NCBI GenBank assembly: GCA_050008715.1 | Contig: JBEKMC010000011.1 | Span: 1 to 51,022, forward strand | Direction of reading: 5' to 3' | Length of the DNA stretch: 51,022 bases | DNA from: JAKACA01 sp050008715 | GTDB lineage: Bacteria; Actinomycetota; Acidimicrobiia; Acidimicrobiales; Bog-793 | In this document: positions 23,965 to 32,447 of the stretch, piece by piece | Numbering within the stretch: position 1 is the stretch's first letter | How the letters are laid out: each line of letters starts with the position of its first letter | Position numbers and translations under genes: made by a program | Notes under the pieces: generated by a model | What the model was told of the DNA's origin: nothing | What the model saw: only the letters and a program-made list of their open reading frames with translations | The model's database searches: none

Positions 23965-25030
23965 GGTCCTCCGCCTCGACGACCTCATGGTCGAGGTCGA
24001 GCACCGTCCCTGCCGGTAGCGACCGCCCGAGGAACAACCCCGAGGCCGGCCCTGTTGCCTCGAGGGCGTCGAGGGCGAGGATCATTGCCGCGGCCGTATA
24101 GGTGCTCCGCTCGTCACGCGGGAAGCTGGAACGCTGCGGATAGACGAGGCCGGTCATGTAGGAGCCGTCGGGACAACGCTGGTCCTGCACCCATTCGAGG
24201 AGCGAGGACGCCTGCTGCCGCCGTCCGAGCGTGAGAAGGGCCATGGCACACTCGGCTGTCTCCGCCGCGGTCACCCAGGACCGGTCGGACACACAGCGCA
24301 CGCCGCGACCGTCGATGACAAGCTCCGACCAGCGCTCGTCCATCCGCTCGGCGCCCCGCGCCGGCTCGAGGGCGCCGGACAGGACCGGGTAGTACCAGTC
24401 CATGGCGAAACGCTCCTTCGGCTCGAAGCGGTCCGGCCGATACGCGATGGCGTGCCGCAGCCGGCCGGCGGCGAGCTCCCAGTCGGGCCGGTCGAGGCCG
24501 ATGCGCTCGGCGCAGGCGACGGCGCAGCGCAGGCTGAAATAGGCCGACGAGGACCCCGTGAGGAGGGCGTAGTCGCCCGGCGTGCCATCGTCGGCCACCG
24601 ACCAGGTGAGCTCGCCGCCCGGCTGCTGCCACGAGAGCACGAAGTCGACCGCCGCCTCGACGACCGGCCAGAAGGACGTGATGACGCCGGCGTCGCCCGT
24701 GACGAGATAGTGGTGCCAGATGCCCGTGGCGAGGTAGGCGCAGACGTTGGTGTCGCGTTTCGCATCCTCGACGGACCCGTCCGGCCGGTAGTAGTTGTGC
24801 CAGGACCCGTCGGGCAGCTGGGTGCTGCGAAGCCACTCGTAGGCGTGCACGGCCGCCTCCAGCCGGCCTGCCGTCGCAAGGGCCATGGCCGTCTCCACGT
24901 GGTTCCAGGGATCGGCGTGGCCCCCTTCGAACCATTGCACCATGCCGTTGGGCAGCTGGCACGCCTCGATCGACTCGGCCGTGGCGGCGACTTCGTCCTT
25001 CGTGAGCAGGCAGGCAAAGGCACTCGTCAT
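23957..25030 (-). CDS. Alpha/alpha-toroid protein (glycosidase- or terpene-cyclase-like)
   Basis: A 357-residue helical protein with repeats of about 50 residues, each with a W- or Y-containing turn: LPNGMVQWFEGGHADPWNHV, LPDGSWHNYYRPDGSV and CPDGSYMTGLVYP. This is the alpha/alpha-barrel seen in GH15/GH88-like glycosidases and in prenyltransferase-type toroids; databases often label such genes prenyltransferase. No catalytic motif can be assigned with certainty. Acidic residues in GGHADPWNHVETAMAL and in RDTNVCAYLAT are candidates. ATG at 25030 overlaps the methyltransferase stop (ATGA), so it is co-translated with the two genes before it. Confidence 0.72.
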   Translation of the reverse strand: MTSAFACLLTKDEVAATAESIEACQLPNGMVQWFEGGHADPWNHVETAMALATAGRLEAAVHAYEWLRSTQLPDGSWHNYYRPDGSVEDAKRDTNVCAYLATGIWHHYLVTGDAGVITSFWPVVEAAVDFVLSWQQPGGELTWSVADDGTPGDYALLTGSSSAYFSLRCAVACAERIGLDRPDWELAAGRLRHAIAYRPDRFEPKERFAMDWYYPVLSGALEPARGAERMDERWSELVIDGRGVRCVSDRSWVTAAETAECAMALLTLGRRQQASSLLEWVQDQRCPDGSYMTGLVYPQRSSFPRDERSTYTAAAMILALDALEATGPASGLFLGRSLPAGTVLDLDHEVVEAEDRA

Positions 25031-25740
25031 GACGCATGCTCGACGTACACGACAAGGCTCTTGCCGATCAAGGGGTTGAGCAGCTGCTCGGGCACACGCG
25101 TGAGCGCCGGCCGGTGCGTGATGTCCCACACGAGCAGCCGGTGGTAGGCACGCACGGCAGGGTGCTGGTCGTTGCTCGTGCCCACGAGGCACTTGAGCCA
25201 CCAGTACGGGCTGTGGAGGGCGTGGGCGTGGTGCATCGCCCGCGTGCGAAGCCCGGCGGCTTCGAGTCGCTGCAGCAGCTGGCGGCGACGGTAGATACGG
25301 ATGTGGCCCCCGGGCACGCTGTGGTATTCGTGCGAGAGCGCCCAGTTGATCATCTCGGGCCCGTAGCGGGGCACGGTCACGGCCATCCGCCCGGCGGGCT
25401 TGAGGACGCGGGCGAGCTCGGACATCGCCGAGGCGTCATCCGGCAGGTGCTCGAGCACCTCGGCGGCGATCACCCGGTCGAAGGTGGCGTCGGGGAACGG
25501 CAGCCGGAACGCCGTGCCCTGCACCTGGAGGTTGGCTGCGCCCGCGGGTGCCTCGCCCGCCTCGGTCATGGCGCTCATGAGGGTCGAGACGCCTTTCAGC
25601 TCGACGAGATCGGCGTCGAGAGCCACGACGCCGGCACCCCGGCGGTAGCACTCGAAGGCGTGCCGTCCCCCGCCGCAGCCGAGGTCGAGCACGCGCTCCC
25701 CGCTCTGCAGCCCGAGTCGCTCGAAATCGACCGTCAGCAC
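25027..25740 (-). CDS. Class I SAM-dependent methyltransferase
   Basis: A 237-residue methyltransferase with all class I motifs: RVLDLGCGGGRHAFECYRRG (motif I), VVALDADLVEL (acidic ribose-binding), FDRVIAAEVLEHLPD and LKPAGRMAVTVP. The C-terminal part (HIRIYRRRQLLQRLEAAGL) is typical of UbiE/Methyltransf_11 proteins. GTG at 25740 lies within the last codons of the glycosyltransferase gene (7-base overlap). The longer upstream frame is an artefact. It probably methylates the product of the glycosyltransferase. Confidence 0.9.
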   Translation of the reverse strand: MLTVDFERLGLQSGERVLDLGCGGGRHAFECYRRGAGVVALDADLVELKGVSTLMSAMTEAGEAPAGAANLQVQGTAFRLPFPDATFDRVIAAEVLEHLPDDASAMSELARVLKPAGRMAVTVPRYGPEMINWALSHEYHSVPGGHIRIYRRRQLLQRLEAAGLRTRAMHHAHALHSPYWWLKCLVGTSNDQHPAVRAYHRLLVWDITHRPALTRVPEQLLNPLIGKSLVVYVEHAS

Positions 25741-27053
25741 GGCAAACCTGGCGCGAGGTCGGGCTGGCTGAGCACACCGGAGTCCCGCCGCTCCCGAGCC
25801 CGCTCCTCGAGCAGGATCCGGTATTGCTCGGCCGTCAGTCGAGCTGTCACCGGCCAGGTGAAGCGCTCGAGCGTGCGGCGCCTGCCTGCGGCTCCGAGGC
25901 GCGCCCGCAGATCCGGGTCTCCGAGAGCGCGGAGCAGGCCGGCGGCGAGCGCCGACGGGTCGTTCGGCGTCACGAGCAGAGCGGTGACGCCGTCGGTGCC
26001 GGCGACTTCGGGCAGCGCCCCACCGGTCGTGGCGACGAGCATCACGCCGCTCGCCATGGCCTCGATCGCCGGCAGGGAGAAACCCTCGTAGAGCGACGGC
26101 ACGACCGCAACCTCCGCCGAGGCGTAGAGCTCGGAGAGCTCGTCGTCGGAGATGCCCGAGACGAAACAGACGGCGCCCTCGAGGCCCAGCCGGTCGAGAA
26201 CTCCCGGCACGAGGCTGCCGTCGCGCAGCCGGCCGACGACAACGAGGTGTGCGTCGGATCGCTCCGTGCGAATCTTTGCGAGCGCCTCGAGCAGCGGGAT
26301 GAGCCCTTTCATGGGGACGTCGGCGCTGGCTGTCGTCACGAGCCGGCCCGGGATCCGAGCGATCTCCGGCCGGGGCCGGAACACCGACTCGTCCACACCG
26401 ACCGGCACGACGGCCATGCGGGACGGCTCGACACCGAGCTGCTCGGCGATGTCGCGACAGGACGACTCCGACACCGTGACGACGCGGGGAATCCGGCGGG
26501 CGACCCGGCGCTGCATCTCGATGAACCCGTACCACCGGCGCAACGTCAGCCGGCGGCGGAACGTCGTGGCATGGGAGAGATCGAGCTCGCGGTCCACGGT
26601 GATGGGGTGATGGATCGTGCCGAGCAGCGGCCAACCGTCGGCCATGATCCCGAGCAGGCCGCTGCCGAGCGACTGGTTGTCGTGGACGATGTCGAAATCG
26701 GCCCGGCGGCCGGCGAGCAGCTTGCGCGCCCGCAGCGTGAAGGTCCGAGGCTCGGGGAAGCCGGCGGTGCACATGATCCCGAACTCGAGGGCATCGGTGG
26801 CCGTCTTGAACTCCGAGAGCTTCGGCACGCGGAACGGGTCTGGCTCCCGGTACAGGTCGAGGCTTGGAACCGGCACGAAGTCGACCCCACCGGTCAGCTC
26901 CGGGTACGGCTGCCCGGAGAACACCGTCACCTCGTGGCCGAGCTGCGCCAGCTCGTTCGTGAGATGCCGGGTGTAGACACCCTGACCGCCACAACGCGGA
27001 TTGCCCCGGTAGACGAGATACGCGACGCGAAGCCGCTCCGCATCAGCGTTCAT
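25734..27053 (-). CDS. Glycosyltransferase family 4
   Basis: A retaining GT-B glycosyltransferase of 439 residues. The N-terminal acceptor domain has AYLVYRGNPRCGGQGVYTRH and then LAQLGHEVTVFSGQP. The C-terminal nucleotide-sugar domain has VVPVGVDESVFRP, VVVGRLRDGSLV and the E-x7-E motif region PSLYEGFSLPAIEAMASG. GIMCTAGFPEPRTFTLRARK is an unusual segment between them. ATG at 27053 has GGGAAGG upstream. It heads a three-gene operon with a methyltransferase and a toroid protein, probably for a methylated glycan or glycolipid. Donor sugar is unknown. Confidence 0.92.
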   Translation of the reverse strand: MNADAERLRVAYLVYRGNPRCGGQGVYTRHLTNELAQLGHEVTVFSGQPYPELTGGVDFVPVPSLDLYREPDPFRVPKLSEFKTATDALEFGIMCTAGFPEPRTFTLRARKLLAGRRADFDIVHDNQSLGSGLLGIMADGWPLLGTIHHPITVDRELDLSHATTFRRRLTLRRWYGFIEMQRRVARRIPRVVTVSESSCRDIAEQLGVEPSRMAVVPVGVDESVFRPRPEIARIPGRLVTTASADVPMKGLIPLLEALAKIRTERSDAHLVVVGRLRDGSLVPGVLDRLGLEGAVCFVSGISDDELSELYASAEVAVVPSLYEGFSLPAIEAMASGVMLVATTGGALPEVAGTDGVTALLVTPNDPSALAAGLLRALGDPDLRARLGAAGRRRTLERFTWPVTARLTAEQYRILLEERARERRDSGVLSQPDLAPGLPC

Positions 27054-27117
27054 GATGTGTCAAGCCTTCCCGCTCCGGTCGTGTGGCGCAACTTAGGGCG
27101 CACCAGCTGGGCTTCCG

Positions 27118-28473
27118 TCACTTGATGCCGAAAGCCGATCCCAGCGTCACCACGACGAGCAGGACCGCCATGGCGCTGACGACGACCGTGACGACGGCGG
27201 AGGCGACCTTCAGCACTGGACCGTTCGCCCAGGAGCCGAGCACGCTCTTGCGGTTGGCGAGAACGACGATGAACGTGAGCGTGATGGGCGTCACGAGCCC
27301 CTGGACGACCTGGGTGCCGATGAGCAGGCTGATGAGGTTGACCGGTGTCAGGGTCACCACGACGCCGATGACGATCTGAGCCGTGAACAGCCCGAGGAAC
27401 AGCGGCGCCTCGCGGAAGCTGCGGGACACGGAGCGTTCGACGCCGATCGCCTCCGCCAGGGCGTAGGACGTCGAGAGGGGCACGACGGCGGCTGCCAGCG
27501 CGGAGGCTCCCAACAAGCCGAGCCCGAAGAGCAGCACCGCCGCCTGGCCGGCGACGGGGCGGAGCGCTTCGGCGGCCACACGCGCCGAGGTGAGCACGCC
27601 GGATCCGCCGATGGCGGCGGCCGTCGCGATGATGATCGACCAGGAGATGAACGTCGCAAAACCCGCCCCTGCGACCGCGTCGATCCGCTCCAGCCGGTAC
27701 TCGTCCGGGCCGATGCCCCGGTCGACGACGGCGGAGGCGTTGTACAGCTGCATGTAGGGCGAGATCGTCGTGCCGATGAGGGCGACAGCGAGCAGGATGA
27801 ACGCTCGGCTGGACTGGAGGTGCGGCAGCACGACCGAGCTCGCCACCGTCGACCACTTCGGGTGGGCCAGCCAAGCCGCCACCGGATAGGCGAAGAAAGC
27901 GACCGTGAGCAGGAGGAAGACCCGCTCGGCGTAGCGGTAGCTGCCGAGCAGGACGAGCAGCCAGATGGCGATGGCCGAGATGGGCACGGTGATGTAGCGC
28001 GAGACCCCGAACAGCTCGAACGCCGTGGCGATGCCGGCGAATTCCGAGACGACGATGCCGACGTTCGCAATGACGAGGGCGCCGAGGGCGAGCGAAGTGA
28101 GGCGGATCGAGAACTCCTCGCGGATGAGCGAGGCGAGGCCCTTGCCCGAGATGGCGCCGAGACGGGCGGACATCTCCTGCACGAGGGCGAGCCCGATGCC
28201 GATGAGGAGCATGAGGAACAACGTCCGGTACCGGTACTGCGAGCCGGCCGACGAGTAGGTGACGATGCCGCCGGCGTCATTGCCGGCGGCTGCGGCGATG
28301 AGTCCCGGCCCGGCGATCGTGACCATGAAGAGGACACGCCGGCGCAGCGGCCGGCGGCGTCCTGAAGGCGCCTTGCTCGGCTCGGTGCTCGGCCGCGGGA
28401 CGGCTACGCCGCCATCCTCGTCGCCAGCGCCCGCGCCTTGCGGCCCTCGACGGTCACCGCCGCGAGCGGCCAT
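27118..28473 (-). CDS. NRAMP-related divalent cation permease
   Basis: A 451-residue, eleven-helix LeuT-fold transporter of the NRAMP family. The helix 1 metal motif, normally DPGN, reads AAAAGNDAGG, and the helix 6 motif, normally MPHN, reads ISPYMQLYNAS. This is the NRAMP-like clade rather than classical MntH, so the ion may be Mg2+ or Mn2+ and the mechanism may differ. The first 45 residues are a charged, low-complexity extension. ATG at 28473 begins 16 bases after the stop of the MgtE-N/CBS gene, so the two form an operon. The frame upstream of 28473 overlaps that gene and is not used. Confidence 0.88.
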   Translation of the reverse strand: MAARGGDRRGPQGAGAGDEDGGVAVPRPSTEPSKAPSGRRRPLRRRVLFMVTIAGPGLIAAAAGNDAGGIVTYSSAGSQYRYRTLFLMLLIGIGLALVQEMSARLGAISGKGLASLIREEFSIRLTSLALGALVIANVGIVVSEFAGIATAFELFGVSRYITVPISAIAIWLLVLLGSYRYAERVFLLLTVAFFAYPVAAWLAHPKWSTVASSVVLPHLQSSRAFILLAVALIGTTISPYMQLYNASAVVDRGIGPDEYRLERIDAVAGAGFATFISWSIIIATAAAIGGSGVLTSARVAAEALRPVAGQAAVLLFGLGLLGASALAAAVVPLSTSYALAEAIGVERSVSRSFREAPLFLGLFTAQIVIGVVVTLTPVNLISLLIGTQVVQGLVTPITLTFIVVLANRKSVLGSWANGPVLKVASAVVTVVVSAMAVLLVVVTLGSAFGIK

Positions 28474-28489
28474 AAGCCACCCTCCGCCG

Positions 28490-29875
28490 TCACTGGAGGA
28501 ACCTCGGGAAGTGCAGCCGGCCGCGCTCGGGTAGCAGCGCATCCACGACGTCGTCGGCGAGGATGCGCCCGATCGGCCGGCCGTCGTCGACCACGAGCAC
28601 CGACGAGCGTCTCGCCTCGGTGAGCTGGGCCGCCACGTCGCGGATCGAGGCACCCGGCCCGACGGTGAGGGGATCCTCGTCCCCGAGCAGATCGGCGACC
28701 ATCGTGTTGGCGTCGGCGATGGCGAGATCGAAGAGCGTGACGTCGCCGATGAGCTGGCCTTCGGTGTCGACGACGGCGACGCCGTCGATCTCTCCCCGGT
28801 GATCGGCCATCTCCCGCATGCGTCCGCGGGCGGTGTCGACCGTGTCGTCGGGATATGCCAGGGCGAGTGTCGTCGTCATGATCCCGCCGGCCGAGTCCTC
28901 CTCGTAGGCGAGCATGCCGGCCAGCTCCTGGGCCCGCTCCGCGGGCATGTGCCCGAGCAGCTCGTCTCGCTCGTCGTCCGCCAGGTCCCGCAGGGCCTCG
29001 ACTGCCTCGTCGGTCTCCATCGAGGACAAGAGCGTGGCCGCCTGGTCCGGGTCGACACCTCGCAACAATGACTCGAGCTCCTCGGGATCCATCTCCTCGA
29101 GGGCGTCGGCGGCATATTTCGGATCGAGGGTCTGCAGGAGCTCCCGCTGCTCCTCCCGGTCGAGGTCCTCGAGCAGGTCGGCGAGCTCGCCGGGCCGCAG
29201 GCGCTGCAGGCCCTCGTGTGACGTGCGGAGGCGCACGGAGCGTCCCGGCGCGCCGAAGGGCTGGATGGCTGCCCAGTCGATGACGCGTCCCGGCGTCGGC
29301 CGGCTGCGCTGGCGGGACGGCCCGAGCCGGCGCAGCAAGGTCTGCGTGCTGACATCGACGCCGACGAGGCGGATGCGGTGCTGCACGGGTGCCAGGTACA
29401 AGTCAGCGGCGCGGATGACCTGGACGCCGTCCACGTCCACGAGCTGGTGGTCGAGCACGTCGTGCGCCAGCAGCAGCTCCCCGCTGCGGCGCTCGTAGTC
29501 GCGGAGATCCACCCGGGCCGAACGCAGCACGACCTCGGTATGGGTCAGATTGGCGACAAGGCTGGCGTCGAGGAAGACTTTGCGCCGCCCGACTCGCACG
29601 ACGAAGCCCGTCACGGGCGGATAGGCATCGTCTCCGGCGAAGCGTGCAACGGCGTCCACGACCCGCCCGATCTCCTCGCCGCCCTGGTGGCGCACCGGCC
29701 GCTCGATGAGGCCGGCGAGCGAGACGATGGAGTCCCGGACAGCTCGCGTGGCCGTCAGGCGCCGGTGGCGCTGATCGAGACGGGAGCGAAGCGTGTGCGG
29801 TGCCGGGATCGGCGGGCGGCGAGCCGTGGGAACTCTTCTCCGATGAATCGGCGCCTGAGCGCGACGGGACTGCAT
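28490..29875 (-). CDS. PRC-barrel + MgtE-N + CBS protein (soluble Mg2+-sensor-like)
   Basis: Order of domains: PRC-barrel-like pairs at about residues 50-190 (GGEEIGRVVDAVARF; HQLVDVDGVQVIRA), the MgtE intracellular N domain at 225-330 (LRPGELADLLEDLDREEQRE, with YEEDSAGGIMTTTLA at its end), and two CBS domains at 330-460. This is the cytoplasmic Mg2+-sensing half of an MgtE channel with no membrane domain. The NRAMP-like permease gene follows, so this protein may gate or sense for it. The first 45 residues are Arg/Pro-rich and may be non-coding; the ATG at 29875 is the only ATG, so the start is uncertain. Confidence 0.85.
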   Translation of the reverse strand: MQSRRAQAPIHRRRVPTARRPPIPAPHTLRSRLDQRHRRLTATRAVRDSIVSLAGLIERPVRHQGGEEIGRVVDAVARFAGDDAYPPVTGFVVRVGRRKVFLDASLVANLTHTEVVLRSARVDLRDYERRSGELLLAHDVLDHQLVDVDGVQVIRAADLYLAPVQHRIRLVGVDVSTQTLLRRLGPSRQRSRPTPGRVIDWAAIQPFGAPGRSVRLRTSHEGLQRLRPGELADLLEDLDREEQRELLQTLDPKYAADALEEMDPEELESLLRGVDPDQAATLLSSMETDEAVEALRDLADDERDELLGHMPAERAQELAGMLAYEEDSAGGIMTTTLALAYPDDTVDTARGRMREMADHRGEIDGVAVVDTEGQLIGDVTLFDLAIADANTMVADLLGDEDPLTVGPGASIRDVAAQLTEARRSSVLVVDDGRPIGRILADDVVDALLPERGRLHFPRFLQ

Positions 29876-29995
29876 GGACGAAATAGCAGGTCACTACCAG
29901 GGCAAAACCCGCAGCATCCTAGCCGCACGAACCGTCAGGCCGCCCAGCCGGCGCCGGCTCGACCGGCCCAACTGCCGCCTGCGCGCGTGTGGCGA

Positions 29996-30001
29996 TAGCC
30001 T
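29996..30001 (+). promoter_or_regulatory. Putative -10 box (TAGCCT) of the acyl-CoA dehydrogenase
   Basis: TAGCCT is followed by 7 bases and the ATG at 30009, as at the M1 aminopeptidase gene. A leaderless transcript is expected. It decides the start against the longer in-frame ORF. Confidence 0.5.
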
Positions 30002-30008
30002 GATCACC

Positions 30009-31259
30009 ATGGATCTGACTTACCCACCGGAGGCCGAGGCCTTCCGGATCGAGGTTCGGAGTTGGCTGGAGGAGAATCTCCCGAGAGGTTGGGGGGAGCC
30101 GGGTTTCTCGATGACCCACGACGAGCGTGCGGCGTTCAACAACGAATGGACGAAGAAGCTCGCCGACGGCGCCTGGATCTGCGCCTCCTGGCCGAAGGAG
30201 TACGGCGGCCGCGGCCTGTCGCTCATGGAAAGTGTCGTTCTGAACGAGGAGTTCGCCCGGTCGAACGCGCCGATGCGGGCGGACTTCTTCGGTGACACCC
30301 TGGTCGGGCCGACGATTCTCAAGTGGGGCAGCGAGGAACAAAAGTCCCACTTCCTCCCGAAGATCCTCTCCGGTGAGATCTCCTGGTGCCAAGGCTTTTC
30401 CGAGCCGAACTCAGGGAGTGACCTGGCGGGCCTCAAGACGCTCGCCGAGCTTGACGGCGACGAGTGGGTCATCAACGGCCAGAAGGTCTGGACGACCCAG
30501 GCACAGAGCGCCGACTACGTGTTCCTGCTCGCCCGCACCAACCCTGACGCCCCCAAGCACAAGGGCATCTCCTACCTCCTCGTCCCGATGCGCCAGGAGG
30601 GTATCGAGGTGCGACCGATCGCTCAGATCGACGGCTCGGCCGAGTTCAACGAAGTCTTCTTCACGAATGCCCGCTGCCCGAAGGAGAACGTGGTCGGCGG
30701 TGTCAACAACGGCTGGGCCGTCGCCATGGACACGCTCGGCTTCGAGCGCGGCACTTCGGCGACGACGGGGCACCGCCGGTTCCAGAAAGAGCTCGACGCC
30801 ATCATCGAGGTGGCGAGGCACAACGGCAAGGCGGCCGACCCGCTCGTGCGTCAGCGCCTCGCCAAAGCCTGGTCCAAGGTGAAGATCATGCAGATCAACG
30901 GCCTGCGGACGCTCACCTCGGCCTTGAACGGCGACCACACCACGATCGCCCTCGGCGCCACGAACAAGATGTACTGGTCGGAGTACCACCGCGACACGAT
31001 GGAGCTGGCGATTGACATCCTCGGCATGGCGGGCCAGGTGCTGCCGACCGCCGCCAACGACGGCGACGACGACGAGATGGAGTTCCTGCCAGGGATCGGC
31101 GCCCGCCATCACCGGCCGGGATACGCCGTGAGCCCGCTGCAGGCGGGTTTCTTCTTCTCCCGTTCCGAGACGATCTGGGGTGGGACGGCCCAGATCCAGC
31201 GCAACATCGTCGGTGAGCGCGTGCTCGGGCTCCCGAAGGAGCCGAAGGCAGCAAGCTGA
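30009..31259 (+). CDS. Acyl-CoA dehydrogenase
   Basis: A 416-residue FAD enzyme that oxidises acyl-CoA to the 2-enoyl-CoA. Motifs are WCQGFSEPNSGSDLAGLKT (FAD loop), NGQKVWTTQAQSADYVFLLA, and the end SRSETIWGGTAQIQRNIVGE typical of the FadE/CaiA group. The region around GFERGTSATTGHRRF takes part in CoA binding. Start at ATG 30009 gives the standard beginning (MDLTYPPEAEAFRIEVRSWL). It is divergent from the MgtE-N gene and is followed by an aldo/keto reductase. Chain-length preference cannot be told. Confidence 0.94.
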   Translation: MDLTYPPEAEAFRIEVRSWLEENLPRGWGEPGFSMTHDERAAFNNEWTKKLADGAWICASWPKEYGGRGLSLMESVVLNEEFARSNAPMRADFFGDTLVGPTILKWGSEEQKSHFLPKILSGEISWCQGFSEPNSGSDLAGLKTLAELDGDEWVINGQKVWTTQAQSADYVFLLARTNPDAPKHKGISYLLVPMRQEGIEVRPIAQIDGSAEFNEVFFTNARCPKENVVGGVNNGWAVAMDTLGFERGTSATTGHRRFQKELDAIIEVARHNGKAADPLVRQRLAKAWSKVKIMQINGLRTLTSALNGDHTTIALGATNKMYWSEYHRDTMELAIDILGMAGQVLPTAANDGDDDEMEFLPGIGARHHRPGYAVSPLQAGFFFSRSETIWGGTAQIQRNIVGERVLGLPKEPKAAS

Positions 31260-31261
31260 AC

Positions 31262-31276
31262 CGCCGCGTCGCGGCG
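31262..31276. terminator. Perfect short palindrome after the acyl-CoA dehydrogenase
   Basis: CGCCGCG-t-CGCGGCG lies 3 bases after the TGA at 31259. It can form a stable GC hairpin and may weaken transcription into the aldo/keto reductase gene. There is no T tract. Confidence 0.45.
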
Positions 31277-31302
31277 CCGGCCTCGTGCCTAAGGTGGCCG
31301 CC

Positions 31303-32364
31303 ATGCGATACAGGACCCTCGGCAGCACGGGAATCCGAGTCAGCCCCTACTGCCTCGGGGCGATGATGTTCGGCGGCTGGGCCAACGCCGACCAGGACGA
31401 CGGCGTACGGATCATCCACCGTGCGCTCGACGCCGGGATCAACTTCGTGGACACGGCGGACGTGTACTCGCGGGGCGACTCCGAGGAGATCGTCGGCAAG
31501 GCGCTCAAAGGCCGACGCGACTCGGTCGTGCTCGCCACGAAAGTGCACGGCCAGATGGGCGACGACCCGCACGACCCGAACCAGCAGGGCAACTCCAGGC
31601 GGTGGATCATCCACGAAGTCGAGCAATCACTGCGGCGTCTCGGCACGGACTACATCGACCTGTACCAAATTCACCGCCCGGACGAGAGCACCGACATCGA
31701 GGAGACCCTCTCGGCCCTCTCCGACCTCGTCCATGCAGGCAAGGTGCGTGCGATCGGGTCCTCGACCTTCCCCGCCGAGCAGATCGTCGAGGCACAATGG
31801 GCGGCCGAGCGGAGGGGCTACGAGCGCTTTCGCTGCGAGCAACCGCCGTACTCGCTGTTCACGCGCGGCATCGAGGCGGCCGTCCTGCCGACGTGCGAGC
31901 GCTACGGCATGGGCGTCATCGCTTGGAGCCCCCTCGGCGGGGGTTGGCTGACGGGCCGCTACCGGCGTGGTCAGGACATCGACATGACGAAGGGGCGAGC
32001 ATCCCGCCTGCCGGCTCGATACGACCCCACGTTGCCGGAGAACCAGCGCAAGCTCGACCTCGTCGAACAGCTGGAGGCCGTGGCCGCCGATGCCGGCGTG
32101 TCGCTGATGCACATGGCCATCGCATTTGTCATCGCCCACCCGGCCGTGACGTCCGCCATCATCGGACCGCGGACGATGGAGCAGGTGGACGGCCTGCTGG
32201 CGGGCGTCGACGTCGCGTTGGACGACGCCACGCTCGACCGCCTCGACGAGATCGTGAAGCCGGGAAGGAACACCAACAACGCCGACGGGGGCTACGAACC
32301 GCCGGCCGTGTCGCAGGCATGGCGCCGGCGCCGGCCGGCGGGCTTGCGGGCGGCGACCCGCTGA
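31303..32364 (+). CDS. Aldo/keto reductase (Tas/YghZ-like)
   Basis: A 353-residue AKR with the tetrad Asp and Tyr in FVDTADVYSRGDSEEIVGKA, Lys in VLATKVHG and His in DLYQIHRPDE. Between the catalytic Lys and the next helix it shows DPHDPNQQGNSRRWI, which is a feature of the YghZ/Kvbeta-like group. The C terminus has SAIIGPRTMEQVDGLLAG for NADP binding. The ATG at 31303 has AAGGTGG upstream. It differs clearly from the AKR at 2275. Confidence 0.92.
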   Translation: MRYRTLGSTGIRVSPYCLGAMMFGGWANADQDDGVRIIHRALDAGINFVDTADVYSRGDSEEIVGKALKGRRDSVVLATKVHGQMGDDPHDPNQQGNSRRWIIHEVEQSLRRLGTDYIDLYQIHRPDESTDIEETLSALSDLVHAGKVRAIGSSTFPAEQIVEAQWAAERRGYERFRCEQPPYSLFTRGIEAAVLPTCERYGMGVIAWSPLGGGWLTGRYRRGQDIDMTKGRASRLPARYDPTLPENQRKLDLVEQLEAVAADAGVSLMHMAIAFVIAHPAVTSAIIGPRTMEQVDGLLAGVDVALDDATLDRLDEIVKPGRNTNNADGGYEPPAVSQAWRRRRPAGLRAATR

Positions 32365-32368
32365 ACGT

Positions 32369-32420
32369 CGCGCCGCACCGGCCTGGGCATCCATTTCGCC
32401 GATCCGGCGGGCGCGGCGCG
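32369..32420. terminator. Inverted repeat after the aldo/keto reductase
   Basis: CGCGCCGC (32369-32376) and GCGGCGCG (32413-32420) are exact complements, 36 bases apart, with further GC pairs inside. Possible terminator between the reductase and the AidB-like gene. Confidence 0.4.
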
Positions 32421-32447
32421 AGAATCGGGCGACTCTAGGAGGTCCCA

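Noticed and set aside
25741..26994. Fusion of a large Arg-rich protein with the methyltransferase at 25027
   Set aside because: The upstream part is the second frame of the glycosyltransferase gene. GTG at 25740 begins the true methyltransferase.
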